Of a stretch of DNA of 49,090 bases, positions 1 through 8,124 are shown in pieces; position 1 is the first letter of the stretch, and each line of letters starts with the position of its first letter. Below the pieces are notes generated by a model that was not told where the DNA came from, did no database searches, and worked only from the letters and a program-made list of their open reading frames with translations. Position numbers and translations under genes: made by a program. The stretch covers positions 1 through 49,090 of the forward strand of contig CATKXR010000035.1 of NCBI GenBank assembly GCA_949840805.1, given 5' to 3'. This stretch comes from an uncultured Lachnospiraceae bacterium (lineage in GTDB: Bacteria > Bacillota > Clostridia > Lachnospirales > Lachnospiraceae).

Positions 1-26
1 ACGTTTTCAGACACGTTCTCACTCCG

Positions 27-112
27 TTTTTCACGTAGCGGTACTAAGGCTGCAAAAAACGCAGCCTAAGTGCCGACGTGAAAAGAGGGTCTTCAAACGT
101 TCTGTCCCTCTT
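27..112. repeat. two adjacent hairpin-forming inverted repeats
   Basis: The arms at about 27-36 and 76-84 pair (TTTTCACGT with ACGTGAAAA). Inside them GCGGTACT faces AGTGCCG, with one G-T pair, and AGGCTGC faces GCAGCCT, leaving an A-rich loop. A second hairpin follows at once, AAGAGGG (83-89) with CCCTCTT (106-112). No gene is seen here. The window begins inside this region, so it may be the end of a longer structured element. Function unknown. Confidence 0.6.
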
Positions 113-171
113 CTCCTGCTACGTTACTGGCTCGGCTTAAAGAAACAGAAATAACATTGATTCGCAGAACG

Positions 172-333
172 GCCAATAACGTAGCCTGTGCTGTTACCCG
201 TACCCCGGGAAACCCTCGAAGAACGTCGGCGCTTAATGAGCTGGGATGCTTTTCCCAGCGAATTTAGCGTCCGCTACGTTCTTCACGGAGCGAGAGCGCG
301 TTTTCCGGGGTACGGGTAACAGCACAGGCGGAC
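172..333. repeat. 162-bp foldback repeat, copy 1
   Basis: This element recurs at 36556-36717 at the same length with about 12 substitutions. It is a long imperfect palindrome. The outer arms are GCCTGTGCTGTTACCCGTAC (184-203) and the complementary GTACGGGTAACAGCACAGGC (310-329). An inner stem pairs GAAGAACG with CGTTCTTC, and a central hairpin pairs GCTGGGA with TCCCAGC. Most differences between the two copies keep the base pairs. No transposase is nearby. An open reading frame runs across it on each strand, but these follow from the repeat and are not taken as genes. Confidence 0.85.
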
Positions 334-461
334 TATCTGGAATAACTGTAAATCGCAACAAGATCTGCACGATAAGGTATGCCCTTCCAGGATTTTTCGG
401 CCGGATGGATGCGCGGTTGCAGGAATTTTTGCCTGTAATGCTATCAATCCGGTGTCTCCTG

Positions 462-470
462 TGATATAAT
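462..470 (+). promoter_or_regulatory. candidate extended -10 promoter for the his genes
   Basis: TATAAT at 465-470 is preceded by TG one base upstream (462-463), the extended -10 arrangement. No good -35 box is seen 16-18 bases further up. It lies about 165 bases before hisZ. Weakly supported without a transcript start. Confidence 0.4.
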
Positions 471-511
471 ATGAACACTTAGCGAGGTATTTTCGAGCTT
501 AGTGTGAGCCG

Positions 512-574
512 TGCCTGTCCATTTAGCGAACCGCAGCCGCAGGCGAGGAGAACGGCGAGGTTAGCGGACAGGCA
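512..574. repeat. inverted repeat in the hisZ leader
   Basis: TGCCTGTCC (512-520) is exactly complementary to GGACAGGCA (566-574). The enclosed GC-rich stretch can pair further (GAACC with GGTTAGC nearby). The inner motif TAGCGGAC also occurs in the 162-bp foldback repeat, so this may be a small relative. No T-box signature and no His-rich leader ORF were found between it and hisZ. Confidence 0.5.
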
Positions 575-634
575 TAATGAAAGTTGTAGTCCATGGGGCG
601 GGGAAGACGTTACCATGCGAAAGCGGAGGAAAAG

Positions 635-1900
635 ATGAGCAGACAGCTTCTACACACCCCGGAAGGGGTCCGGGATATTTATGCGGAGGAATGCGCCAGG
701 AAGATGGCGGTACAGGACAGGATTCAAAAGGTGTTCCATCTGTATGGGTATCAAAATATAGAGACGCCTTCTTTTGAATTTTTCGATATCTTTAAGAAGG
801 AGCGGGGAAGCGCCGGCACCAGGGAAATGTATAAATTTTTTGACCGGGAGAACAATACCCTGGTCCTGCGGCCGGATATGACACCGCCGATTGCCCGTTG
901 CGTGGCAAAATATTTTATGGATGAACAGGGGCCGCTGCGGCTGTGCTATCTGGGGCAGACTTATCTGAACGCGGCCAGTTACCAGGGCAAGCTCAATGAG
1001 ACGACCCAGACCGGCGCGGAGCTGATCGGGGATGATTCCAGCGATGGGGACGCGGAGATGATCGCCATGGTGATTGACGCCCTGAAATCCACCGGCCTTA
1101 AGGAGTTTCAGGTGGAATTAGGGCAGGTGGAATTTTACCGGGGCTTGGTGGAAGAAGCTGGCATGGACGAGGATACCCAGGAGCAGCTTCGGGAGCTGAT
1201 AGAAAATAAGAATTTTTTCGGCGTGGAGGAGCTTTTGACGGAGCAGACCATGGAGGAAGAACTGAAACAGGCCTTTTTAAAGATGCCGGAATTTTTCGGG
1301 GATATTGACCAGATCCGACTCGCAAAGTCTATGACGGGAAACAGCCGGGCCCTTCGGGCCATCGGCCGGCTGGAGAAGGTGCAGGAGATTTTGGATGGAT
1401 ACGGGCTGGGGGATTATGTTTCTTATGACCTGGGAATGTTGAGCAAATATTCCTATTATACAGGAATTATTTTTAAGGCGTATACTTACGGCACGGGAGA
1501 TTATCTGGTGACGGGGGGACGGTATGATAAGCTTTTGGTGCAGTTCGGAAAAGATACGCCGGCGGTCGGCTTTGCCATTGTGGTGGACCGGCTTATGCAG
1601 GCTCTTTCCCGTCAGAAGATTGGGACGGCCATGAATATGTCAGGAAAAATCGTGCTGTATGAGCGCAGCGCCAGGACGGCGGCCATCGGGCTTGCAAAGC
1701 ATTTTCGGGAAGAAGGGGAGCCGGTGCAGTTGATCCGTAAGCCTTCGGACAAGTCCGTGACGGATTATGTGTCTTATGCAGGCCGCCATTGGGTGGGACG
1801 GCTTTTGTACCTGACAGGAGACGGGGAACAGGTGGCAGAGTATCAGTCTGACAGCGGGCGGGTAAAGACTTATCGGCTGGAGACTCTTATGGAAGCATAA
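635..1900 (+). CDS. hisZ: ATP phosphoribosyltransferase regulatory subunit HisZ
   Basis: HisZ is a histidyl-tRNA-synthetase-like paralogue that binds short HisG to form the active, histidine-regulated enzyme for the first step of histidine synthesis. The 421-residue product begins MSRQLLHTPEGVRDIY. It carries the class II synthetase motif 2 region (RPDMTPPIARCVAKYF, about residues 85-100) and a later GGRYDKLL segment. The ATG at 635 is chosen because GCGGAGGA lies 4-12 bases before it; an in-frame ATG at 593 has no such site. The short HisG encoded next supports HisZ rather than a true HisRS. First gene of the his run. Confidence 0.93.
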   Translation: MSRQLLHTPEGVRDIYAEECARKMAVQDRIQKVFHLYGYQNIETPSFEFFDIFKKERGSAGTREMYKFFDRENNTLVLRPDMTPPIARCVAKYFMDEQGPLRLCYLGQTYLNAASYQGKLNETTQTGAELIGDDSSDGDAEMIAMVIDALKSTGLKEFQVELGQVEFYRGLVEEAGMDEDTQEQLRELIENKNFFGVEELLTEQTMEEELKQAFLKMPEFFGDIDQIRLAKSMTGNSRALRAIGRLEKVQEILDGYGLGDYVSYDLGMLSKYSYYTGIIFKAYTYGTGDYLVTGGRYDKLLVQFGKDTPAVGFAIVVDRLMQALSRQKIGTAMNMSGKIVLYERSARTAAIGLAKHFREEGEPVQLIRKPSDKSVTDYVSYAGRHWVGRLLYLTGDGEQVAEYQSDSGRVKTYRLETLMEA

Positions 1901-1973
1901 GGGGATATAAAACGTGCTGTTTTAAGGGCCATCCGAATCAGGAGCAGAAAAGAACAAAAAGGACGGGAATGTG

Positions 1974-2624
1974 ATGAGATATCTGACTTTTGCCCTTGCC
2001 AAAGGCAGGCTGGCAAATAAATCACTGGAAATGTTTGAGAAGATCGGAATTACCTGTGAGGAGATGAAGGATAAAAATTCCAGAAAGCTGATCTTTACCA
2101 ATGAAGAGAAGAAATATCGTTTTTTCCTGGCAAAGGCCAACGATGTGCCTACTTACGTGGAGTACGGTGCGGCCGATATCGGGATTGTGGGAAAGGATAC
2201 GATCCTGGAAGAAGGCAGGAAGCTTTATGAGGTGCTGGATCTGGGCATCGGCCGCTGCCGGATGTGTGTGTGCGGCCCTGAAGCGGCGGGAGAGTACTTA
2301 AAGCATCATGAGCTGATCCGGGTAGCCACCAAGTATCCTGCCATTGCCAAAGATTACTTCTATAATAAAAAGCACCAGACAGTAGAGATCATCAAGCTCA
2401 ACGGTTCCATTGAGCTTGCGCCGATTGTGGGGCTGGCGGAGGTGATTGTGGATATCGTGGAGACCGGTTCCACACTGCGGGAGAACGGGCTGGCAGTATT
2501 GGAGGAAGTCTGTTCTCTGTCTGCCAGGATGGTGGTGAACCAGGTGAGCATGAAGCGGGAGAATGAAAGGATTACCGGGATTATACGAGAGATGAAAGGG
2601 CTGGTACAGCGCGGTATGGAGTGA
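1974..2624 (+). CDS. hisG: ATP phosphoribosyltransferase, short form HisG
   Basis: Catalyses condensation of ATP and PRPP, the committed step of histidine synthesis. At 216 residues it is the short form, which lacks the C-terminal regulatory domain and needs HisZ, encoded just upstream. It starts [16 protein letters not shown], as the family does. The PRPP-binding loop is [15 protein letters not shown] near residues 160-175. A GTG at 1971 directly precedes the chosen ATG, and either could be used; an AGGACGGG sequence lies upstream. Separated from hisD by a purine-rich repeat tract. Confidence 0.95.
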   Translation: MRYLTFALAKGRLANKSLEMFEKIGITCEEMKDKNSRKLIFTNEEKKYRFFLAKANDVPTYVEYGAADIGIVGKDTILEEGRKLYEVLDLGIGRCRMCVCGPEAAGEYLKHHELIRVATKYPAIAKDYFYNKKHQTVEIIKLNGSIELAPIVGLAEVIVDIVETGSTLRENGLAVLEEVCSLSARMVVNQVSMKRENERITGIIREMKGLVQRGME

Positions 2625-2661
2625 GGCGGACGGGTATCGGAAAAGAGATAAAAGGCTAGGG

Positions 2662-2731
2662 AAAGACCGGGGAAGGAAAAAGACCCGGGAAGGAAAAAGA
2701 ACCGAGAAAAGGAAAAAGACCCGGAAAAAGG
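2662..2731 (+). repeat. four imperfect 17-19 bp purine-rich tandem repeats
   Basis: Copies start at 2662, 2679, 2696 and 2715. The first two are AAAGACCGGGGAAGGAA and AAAGACCCGGGAAGGAA; the third and fourth are diverged. They fill much of the 160-base hisG-hisD gap and make the + strand almost all purine. A small hairpin of GGAAAC with GTTTCC follows at about 2746-2764. No ORF is supported. Confidence 0.75.
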
Positions 2732-2784
2732 GCAGAAGTCCCGGGCGGGAAACGGATAGTTTCCGGGCGGAACGGAGGAAGAAA

Positions 2785-4074
2785 ATGAGAATTGTCAAAT
2801 TGACGGATCAAACCAGGCAGGATATCCTTGCCGATTTATTAAAACGGGATCCCAACAATTACAGCGGCTATGAGAGCGTGGTCCAGTCCATCGTGGAGGA
2901 TGTGAAGAACCGGAGGGACGAGGCGGTTCTGGAATATACGAAGAAATTCGACGGAGTGGAACTGACGGCAAAAGGGCTTCGGGTGACAGAGGAGGAGATC
3001 CAGGAGGCTCTTTCCCTGGTTGAGCCGTCTCTCCTTGACGTCATGGAAAAATCCATGAAAAATATCCGGGAATACCACGAGAAGCAGAAACAGTACAGTT
3101 GGTTTGACAGCAGGCCGGACGGGACCATGCTGGGGCAGAAGGTGACGCCTCTTGCCAGCGTGGGCGTCTATGTGCCGGGAGGAAAGGCGGCATACCCGTC
3201 CTCCGTGCTGATGAATATTATCCCTGCAAAGGTTGCGGGAGTGAATCGGATTGTGATGGTGACGCCGCCGGGAAAGGATGGAAAGGTGAACCCGGTGACG
3301 CTGGCAGCGGCACACCTGGCAGGAGCCACGGAGACTTACAAGGCAGGCGGGGCCCAGGCAGTTGCGGCGCTGGCTTTTGGGACAGAATCCATTCCACGGG
3401 TGGACAAGATCACCGGCCCGGGCAATATTTTTGTGGCCCTGGCAAAAAAGGCGGTCTACGGCCATGTGAGCATCGACAGCATTGCCGGCCCCAGCGAGAT
3501 ACTGGTACTGGCAGACGAAAGCGCAAATCCCCGGTATGTGGCGGTGGATCTCCTTTCCCAGGCAGAACATGACGAGCTGGCCAGCGCGATTCTGGTCACT
3601 ACCAGCATGGAGCTTGCCAGAAAAGTTTCGGCGGAAGCAGAAGAATTTGTAAAGACCCTGTCAAGGAGGAAAATTCTGGAGAAGTCTTTGCAGAATTATG
3701 GGTATATCCTGGTGGCGGATTCCATGGAAGATGCCATTGACACGGCAAACCAGATTGCGTCAGAGCATCTGGAGATCGTAACCCGCAATCCGTTTGAGGT
3801 CATGACGAAAATCCGAAACGCAGGAGCTATTTTTTTGGGAGAGTACAGTTGCGAGCCTTTGGGCGATTATTTTGCCGGTCCCAACCACGTGCTTCCTACC
3901 AACGGGACAGCGAAATTTTTCTCGCCGCTGGGAGTGGACGACTATGTGAAGAAATCCAGTATTATCTACTATTCAAGAGAAGCCCTGGAGCCGATTCATA
4001 AGGATATCGAAGCTTTTGCAGAGGCGGAGAGGCTGACTGCCCATGCCAACTCGATCCGGGTGCGTTTTGAATAG
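2785..4074 (+). CDS. hisD: histidinol dehydrogenase HisD
   Basis: NAD-dependent four-electron oxidation of histidinol to histidine, the last step of the pathway. The 429 residues match the usual length. Visible signatures are TGPGNIFVALAKKAVYG (about residues 211-227), LLSQAEHDELA with the Gln and His of the zinc site, IASEHLEIV with the catalytic Glu/His, and DYFAGPNHVLPT. The ATG at 2785 follows GGAGGAAGAAA. Its end lies 43 bases before the hisB start, so the two are probably co-transcribed. Confidence 0.96.
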   Translation: MRIVKLTDQTRQDILADLLKRDPNNYSGYESVVQSIVEDVKNRRDEAVLEYTKKFDGVELTAKGLRVTEEEIQEALSLVEPSLLDVMEKSMKNIREYHEKQKQYSWFDSRPDGTMLGQKVTPLASVGVYVPGGKAAYPSSVLMNIIPAKVAGVNRIVMVTPPGKDGKVNPVTLAAAHLAGATETYKAGGAQAVAALAFGTESIPRVDKITGPGNIFVALAKKAVYGHVSIDSIAGPSEILVLADESANPRYVAVDLLSQAEHDELASAILVTTSMELARKVSAEAEEFVKTLSRRKILEKSLQNYGYILVADSMEDAIDTANQIASEHLEIVTRNPFEVMTKIRNAGAIFLGEYSCEPLGDYFAGPNHVLPTNGTAKFFSPLGVDDYVKKSSIIYYSREALEPIHKDIEAFAEAERLTAHANSIRVRFE

Positions 4075-4117
4075 GAATTGGGATGACGAAAGCGGCAGAT
4101 CAGAAGGAGGCTTTTTT

Positions 4118-4723
4118 ATGGAAAAGGAAATGGCAGGCAAGAGAATTGCCGCAATCACCAGAACCACAAAGGAAACGGATATTTCGCTGACGCTGAATCT
4201 GGACGGGACAGGACAGGCTGAGGTCAGCACAGGGATCGGTTTTTTTGACCATATGCTGGACGGGTTCGCCCGTCACGGGCTGTTTGACCTGAAAGTGACG
4301 GTAAAGGGCGATCTGGAGGTGGATACCCACCATACGGTTGAGGATACGGGGATTGTGCTTGGAAATGCCATCCGGCAGGCAGTGGGAGATAAGGCGGGGA
4401 TTGTCCGCTACGGTTCCCGGATTCTCCCCATGGATGAGGCGCTGATCCTTTGCGCCCTGGATCTGTGCGGAAGGCCCTATCTCGTTTATGGCCTGAATCC
4501 GGACCGGGAAAAAATAGGGGATCTGGAGACGGAGACGGTGCGGGAGTTTTTCTATGCAGTTTCTTACGGTGCAGGGATGAACCTGCATTTAAAGCAGCTG
4601 GACGGGAGCAACAGCCACCATATTATCGAAGGGGCCTTTAAGGCCTTTGCCAAGGCTTTGGATGAGGCTTGCAGGCGGGACGAAAGGATTGCAGGGGTGC
4701 TGTCTACGAAAGGGAGCCTGTAG
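4118..4723 (+). CDS. hisB: imidazoleglycerol-phosphate dehydratase HisB
   Basis: Manganese-dependent dehydration of imidazole glycerol phosphate. The 201-residue product is the monofunctional enzyme without the N-terminal phosphatase of E. coli HisB. Metal-binding motifs are DTHHTVEDTG (about residues 69-78) and SNSHHIIEGAFKAFAKAL (about 168-185). The ATG at 4118 has AGAAGGAGG about 7 bases before it. An upstream in-frame ATG at 4043, inside hisD, gives a non-homologous extension and is rejected. Confidence 0.96.
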   Translation: MEKEMAGKRIAAITRTTKETDISLTLNLDGTGQAEVSTGIGFFDHMLDGFARHGLFDLKVTVKGDLEVDTHHTVEDTGIVLGNAIRQAVGDKAGIVRYGSRILPMDEALILCALDLCGRPYLVYGLNPDREKIGDLETETVREFFYAVSYGAGMNLHLKQLDGSNSHHIIEGAFKAFAKALDEACRRDERIAGVLSTKGSL

Positions 4724-4787
4724 GCGGCGGTAAAAGAAGCGGGGCGGGATTGCCTTGCGCGATAATGCAAAAAAGGAGCAAAAGATT

Positions 4788-5504
4788 ATGCAGTTATATC
4801 CGGCAATTGACATGAAAGGTGGAAAATGCGTCCGGCTGACACAGGGGCTTTTTGACAATGTTAAGGTGTATGGGGACAGCCCCGCAGATATGGCAAGGCT
4901 GTGGGCCGCGCAGGGAGCTTCGTTTCTCCATCTAGTAGATCTGGACGGGGCGCTGGAAGGCCGCAGCGTAAATGAGGACGCGGTCCGCGCGATTGCGGCA
5001 GAAGTGGATGTACCCTTGGAACTGGGCGGCGGTATCCGCAGCGTGGAGGCGGTCCGGCATATGCTGGATCTGGGGGTCAGCCGCTGCATCATTGGCACCA
5101 GGGCGGCAGAACGCCCGGAATTTATCCGGGAACTGATAGAGCGGTTTGGCCCGGAGAAGATCGTGGCCGGCGTAGATGCCCGGGATGGGATGGTAGCCGT
5201 GGAGGGCTGGGAAAAAATCAGTTCCGTGACTGCCGTGGACTTGTGCCTGAAAATGAAGGAATACGGAGTGCATCATATTATATATACGGATATTTCCAGG
5301 GACGGCATGCTGACCGGGCCCAATGTGGACTATACGAAAATGCTGACGGAAAAGACCGGGCTGGATGTGATCGCTTCCGGAGGCGTATCATGTATGGAAG
5401 ATCTGGAGACACTTTATGAAAACGGGATTCATGGGGTGGTTATTGGAAAGGCTCTGTATGAAGGGAAAATCCGGTTATCAGAGGCCGTGAAAAAATTTTC
5501 GTGA
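4788..5504 (+). CDS. hisA: ProFAR isomerase HisA
   Basis: A TIM-barrel isomerase that opens the ribose of ProFAR during histidine synthesis. Its 238 residues begin MQLYPAIDMKGGKCVRL with the first catalytic Asp. Phosphate-binding loops GGGIRS and ASGGVSCMEDL are present, with the second Asp in YTDISRDGMLTGPN. The ATG at 4788 follows AAAAGGAGC; a TTG 33 bases upstream is less likely. In many Firmicutes hisF and hisI follow hisA, but here thiD comes next. Confidence 0.95.
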   Translation: MQLYPAIDMKGGKCVRLTQGLFDNVKVYGDSPADMARLWAAQGASFLHLVDLDGALEGRSVNEDAVRAIAAEVDVPLELGGGIRSVEAVRHMLDLGVSRCIIGTRAAERPEFIRELIERFGPEKIVAGVDARDGMVAVEGWEKISSVTAVDLCLKMKEYGVHHIIYTDISRDGMLTGPNVDYTKMLTEKTGLDVIASGGVSCMEDLETLYENGIHGVVIGKALYEGKIRLSEAVKKFS

Positions 5505-5545
5505 CGATTGAGACAAGAATGGATTTGATTTTTGAGGGGGTTCGT

Positions 5546-6466
5546 ATGGAGGAAAGAAAAGGGATGAGGACAGCATTATCGATCACCGGGACAGATCCCT
5601 GCGGGGGCGCCGGGATTCAGGCTGATTTGAAAACAATGACAATGAACGGCGTTTATGCCATGAGCGTTGTCACGATGCTGGAGGCCCGGAACACGACGGG
5701 CATAAAGGGCATGATGGAAATCACTCCTGAATTTCTGCAGCAGCAGATGGATGCGGTATTTGAGGATATTTTTCCCGATGCGGTGAAGATCGGCATGGTA
5801 TTTTCCGGCAGCCTGATTGAGGTCATCGCAGACCGGCTCCGGCATTATAAAGCGGGAAATATTGTGCTGGACCCGGTTATGGCGGTTTCCGGCAGAGACG
5901 GCCAGGCCTGTGAGGAAGGGATTGCCGCCATGAAAAAGGAATTGCTGCCTCTGGCAACGGTAGTAACGCCTAATATTCCGGAATCAGAGATTCTTTCCGG
6001 CATGACGGTCAGCAATTTCCGGGATATGGAGAAAGCTGCCAGGCATATCAGTGAGACTTATGGGTGTGCTGTTCTTATTAAAGGAGGACGACGCGCTCAG
6101 GACGCCAACGATTTGCTGTATGTGGACGGCGCGTCCCACTGGTATACAGGCAGGCGCATTGTCAATCCCAATACCTACGGAACCGGCTGTGTATTGTCCG
6201 GCGGGATTGCGGCCAATCTGGCCAAGGGATACAACCTTCCTGCCTCTGTCCGGCGTTCAAAGGATTATCTGACAGAGGCGCTGACAGCTATGCTGGATCT
6301 GGGCAAAGGCAGCGGACCTTTAAATCTTGCCTTTGGCCTGCAGGGCGAATATGCAAAATCTGCCTGCGAGGCAAATCAAACCTTACCAGATTCTAAAAAT
6401 GAGCTTTCCGGAGGCAGAAACGAGGCAAAAGAGCTGGCGCTTGACTGGCTGGACAGCAGGAGATAA
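5546..6466 (+). CDS. thiD: hydroxymethylpyrimidine/phosphomethylpyrimidine kinase
   Basis: Ribokinase-fold kinase that phosphorylates HMP and HMP-P for thiamin synthesis, or possibly pyridoxal in salvage. Family motifs are GTDPCGGAGIQADLKT (about residues 16-31), VLDPVMAVSGRDG and the anion-hole segment YGTGCVLSGGIAANLAKG. The 306 residues include a hydrophilic C-terminal tail of about 40 residues beyond the usual end. The ATG at 5546 follows TGAGGGGG; upstream in-frame starts at 5501 and 5519 are possible. It lies 41 bases after hisA, so probably in the same transcript, although it serves another pathway. ThiD versus PdxK specificity cannot be settled here. Confidence 0.85.
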   Translation: MEERKGMRTALSITGTDPCGGAGIQADLKTMTMNGVYAMSVVTMLEARNTTGIKGMMEITPEFLQQQMDAVFEDIFPDAVKIGMVFSGSLIEVIADRLRHYKAGNIVLDPVMAVSGRDGQACEEGIAAMKKELLPLATVVTPNIPESEILSGMTVSNFRDMEKAARHISETYGCAVLIKGGRRAQDANDLLYVDGASHWYTGRRIVNPNTYGTGCVLSGGIAANLAKGYNLPASVRRSKDYLTEALTAMLDLGKGSGPLNLAFGLQGEYAKSACEANQTLPDSKNELSGGRNEAKELALDWLDSRR

Positions 6467-6588
6467 GGTGCGGGTATGAGGCAGGCGGTGTGGGGCGCTA
6501 AGGCGCGGATATATGGAAAGTAGTTCGGGATATTGTGCGCCACAATCAAAAAGCTGTAGCAAAAACAAATAAAAAGTTGTGAAAAGAA

Positions 6589-6617
6589 TTGACATTTCCG
6601 ATGACTGCGTATATAAT
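6589..6617 (+). promoter_or_regulatory. consensus sigma-A-type promoter of the pxp cluster
   Basis: TTGACA at 6589-6594 and TATAAT at 6612-6617 are both perfect and 17 bases apart. The leader of about 95 bases to the transporter start contains the repeated motif AAAGCGGT (two copies, about 6645-6667). A small hairpin, ATTGTG with CACAAT, lies upstream at about 6533-6547. No repressor site could be named. Confidence 0.85.
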
Positions 6618-6717
6618 TGCCGTAAGCTAAAGCGTTGCAGTAGTAAAGCGGTAATAGCAAAGCGGTCACACGCAGAAAAGCTGCTGCAGGGCATCTGAAT
6701 AGAAGGAGGATTTTCCT

Positions 6718-7926
6718 ATGAAAGAGAAAAAAAGCGGCAGCGCGTTGTTGGGAGCGGCATTTTTGATGGCCACGTCGGCAATCGGACCTGGCTTTCTGAC
6801 CCAGACGGCTCAGTTTACGGGAACCCATAAAGGCAGTTTCGGATTTGTTATCCTGGTTTCCATCATCCTGGCGGCTATTGCCCAGGTAAATATCTGGCGT
6901 GTCCTTTGCGTGTCCGGGCTGAGAGGACAGGATGTGGCCAATAAGGTGCTTCCGGGACTGGGATATTTTGTGGCATTTATGGTGGCTCTTGGCGGCCTGG
7001 CATTTAATATCGGCAACGTGGGCGGCGGCGCCCTGGGATTTAACACGCTGCTTGGCATTCCCACCCCTGTGGGATGCGCATTGGCCGGCATTATAGCCAT
7101 AGCAGTCTTTTTGGTAAAGAATGCCAAATCTGCTATGGATACCCTGGCTAAAGTTTTGGGCGGTGTCATGATTGTGGTTATCTTTGCCATCATCATTGTG
7201 GTAAAGCCGCCGGTAGGGGACGCGCTGAAGAACACCTTCGTCCCGTCGGCAGGAGTCCCGAACCTGGTCCCGGCGATCATCACCCTTCTGGGAGGAACTG
7301 TGGGAGGCTATATTACCTTTTCCGGCGCTCATCGCCTGATTGACGGAGGGATCACCGGGACGGAGAATCTAAAAGAGATCAATAAAAGTTCCCTTATGGG
7401 AATGTGTATCGCCACCATAGTCCGGATATTCCTTTTCCTGGCAGTGCTGGGAGTGGTTGCAAGGCTGGCGGAGGGCGAGGCCCTGGATGCTTCCAATCCG
7501 GCGGCAGATGCATTCCGCTTAGGGGCGGGGGCGCTGGGCTACCGTTTTGCGGGACTGGTTCTTCTGTGCGCCGCCATTACCTCCATTATCGGTGCGGCCT
7601 ACACTTCCGTGTCCTTTTTAAAGACATTCCATCCGGCTATTGATAAGAATGAAAACTGGGTGATCATTGGTTTTATCGCAGTGTCTACCATCATTATGAT
7701 CCTTTTGGGACAGCCGGCAAAGCTTTTGGTACTGGCCGGTGCCTTAAACGGGCTGATCCTGCCCATTACCCTGGGGATCTGCCTGATTGCGGCCAGGAAA
7801 AAATCGATTGTGGGAGAAAATTATTCTCATCCCGTGGCCCTGCTGGTTTTGGGAGCCATCGTAGTGGCCATTTCCGCTTACCTGGGAATTACTACGTTTG
7901 TGTCAAATATGGGGAAGCTTTTATAA
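6718..7926 (+). CDS. NRAMP-related membrane transporter (YcsG-like)
   Basis: A 402-residue polytopic protein with about 11 hydrophobic segments, related to NRAMP divalent-metal transporters. B. subtilis has a relative, ycsG, beside the pxpA homologue ycsF, so the placement in a 5-oxoprolinase cluster is known. TM1 reads SAIGPGFLTQ where canonical NRAMP proteins have DPGN, so the metal-binding Asp and Asn are missing. The substrate may therefore not be a transition metal; a role in 5-oxoproline or cofactor uptake is only inference. The ATG follows AGAAGGAGG, and a consensus promoter lies about 100 bases upstream. A terminator-like hairpin follows the gene. Confidence 0.85.
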   Translation: MKEKKSGSALLGAAFLMATSAIGPGFLTQTAQFTGTHKGSFGFVILVSIILAAIAQVNIWRVLCVSGLRGQDVANKVLPGLGYFVAFMVALGGLAFNIGNVGGGALGFNTLLGIPTPVGCALAGIIAIAVFLVKNAKSAMDTLAKVLGGVMIVVIFAIIIVVKPPVGDALKNTFVPSAGVPNLVPAIITLLGGTVGGYITFSGAHRLIDGGITGTENLKEINKSSLMGMCIATIVRIFLFLAVLGVVARLAEGEALDASNPAADAFRLGAGALGYRFAGLVLLCAAITSIIGAAYTSVSFLKTFHPAIDKNENWVIIGFIAVSTIIMILLGQPAKLLVLAGALNGLILPITLGICLIAARKKSIVGENYSHPVALLVLGAIVVAISAYLGITTFVSNMGKLL

Positions 7927-7962
7927 AGAATATATACTCTTTGGAGTATGGCATATCCTACA

Positions 7963-7995
7963 AAGGTGTAATCACGGTTCTGATTGCGCCTTTTT
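7963..7995 (+). terminator. intrinsic terminator or attenuator inside the pxp cluster
   Basis: AAGGTGTAATCA (7963-7974) pairs with TGATTGCGCCTT (7981-7992) through 12 pairs, two of them G-U. The loop is six bases and the stem runs into five Ts. It lies between the transporter and pxpB, so it could lower expression of the downstream genes. A smaller hairpin, ATACTC with GAGTAT, precedes it at about 7934-7949. Confidence 0.7.
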
Positions 7996-8124
7996 GGGTA
8001 TCATAGGGTATTTGCCCGGAGAATACGGGAATGTTTTTGATCCGGAAAATTGCCGGAAGTAAAGATCACAGTCCGTCGGCGACGGCGGGCAATAACAAGA
8101 AAGGAGAGCAGTCTGGAAAAAATC

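Noticed and set aside
233..478. Overlapping ORFs of 72-81 codons over the first foldback repeat, and a similar peptide from 36630 at the second copy
   Set aside because: The shared peptide arises because the DNA repeat is shared; changes between copies preserve base pairing rather than the protein, and no ribosome sites precede the frames.
477..634. His T-box or His-rich leader peptide before hisZ
   Set aside because: No T-box sequence and no ORF with clustered His codons; only an inverted repeat is visible.
635..1900. Histidyl-tRNA synthetase for the first gene
   Set aside because: Its place directly before a short-form HisG, and the histidine gene context, favour the regulatory paralogue HisZ.
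2298..3570. Minus-strand ORFs of 166 and 243 codons opposite hisG and hisD
   Set aside because: Antisense to well-recognised enzymes, no family resemblance and no ribosome sites.
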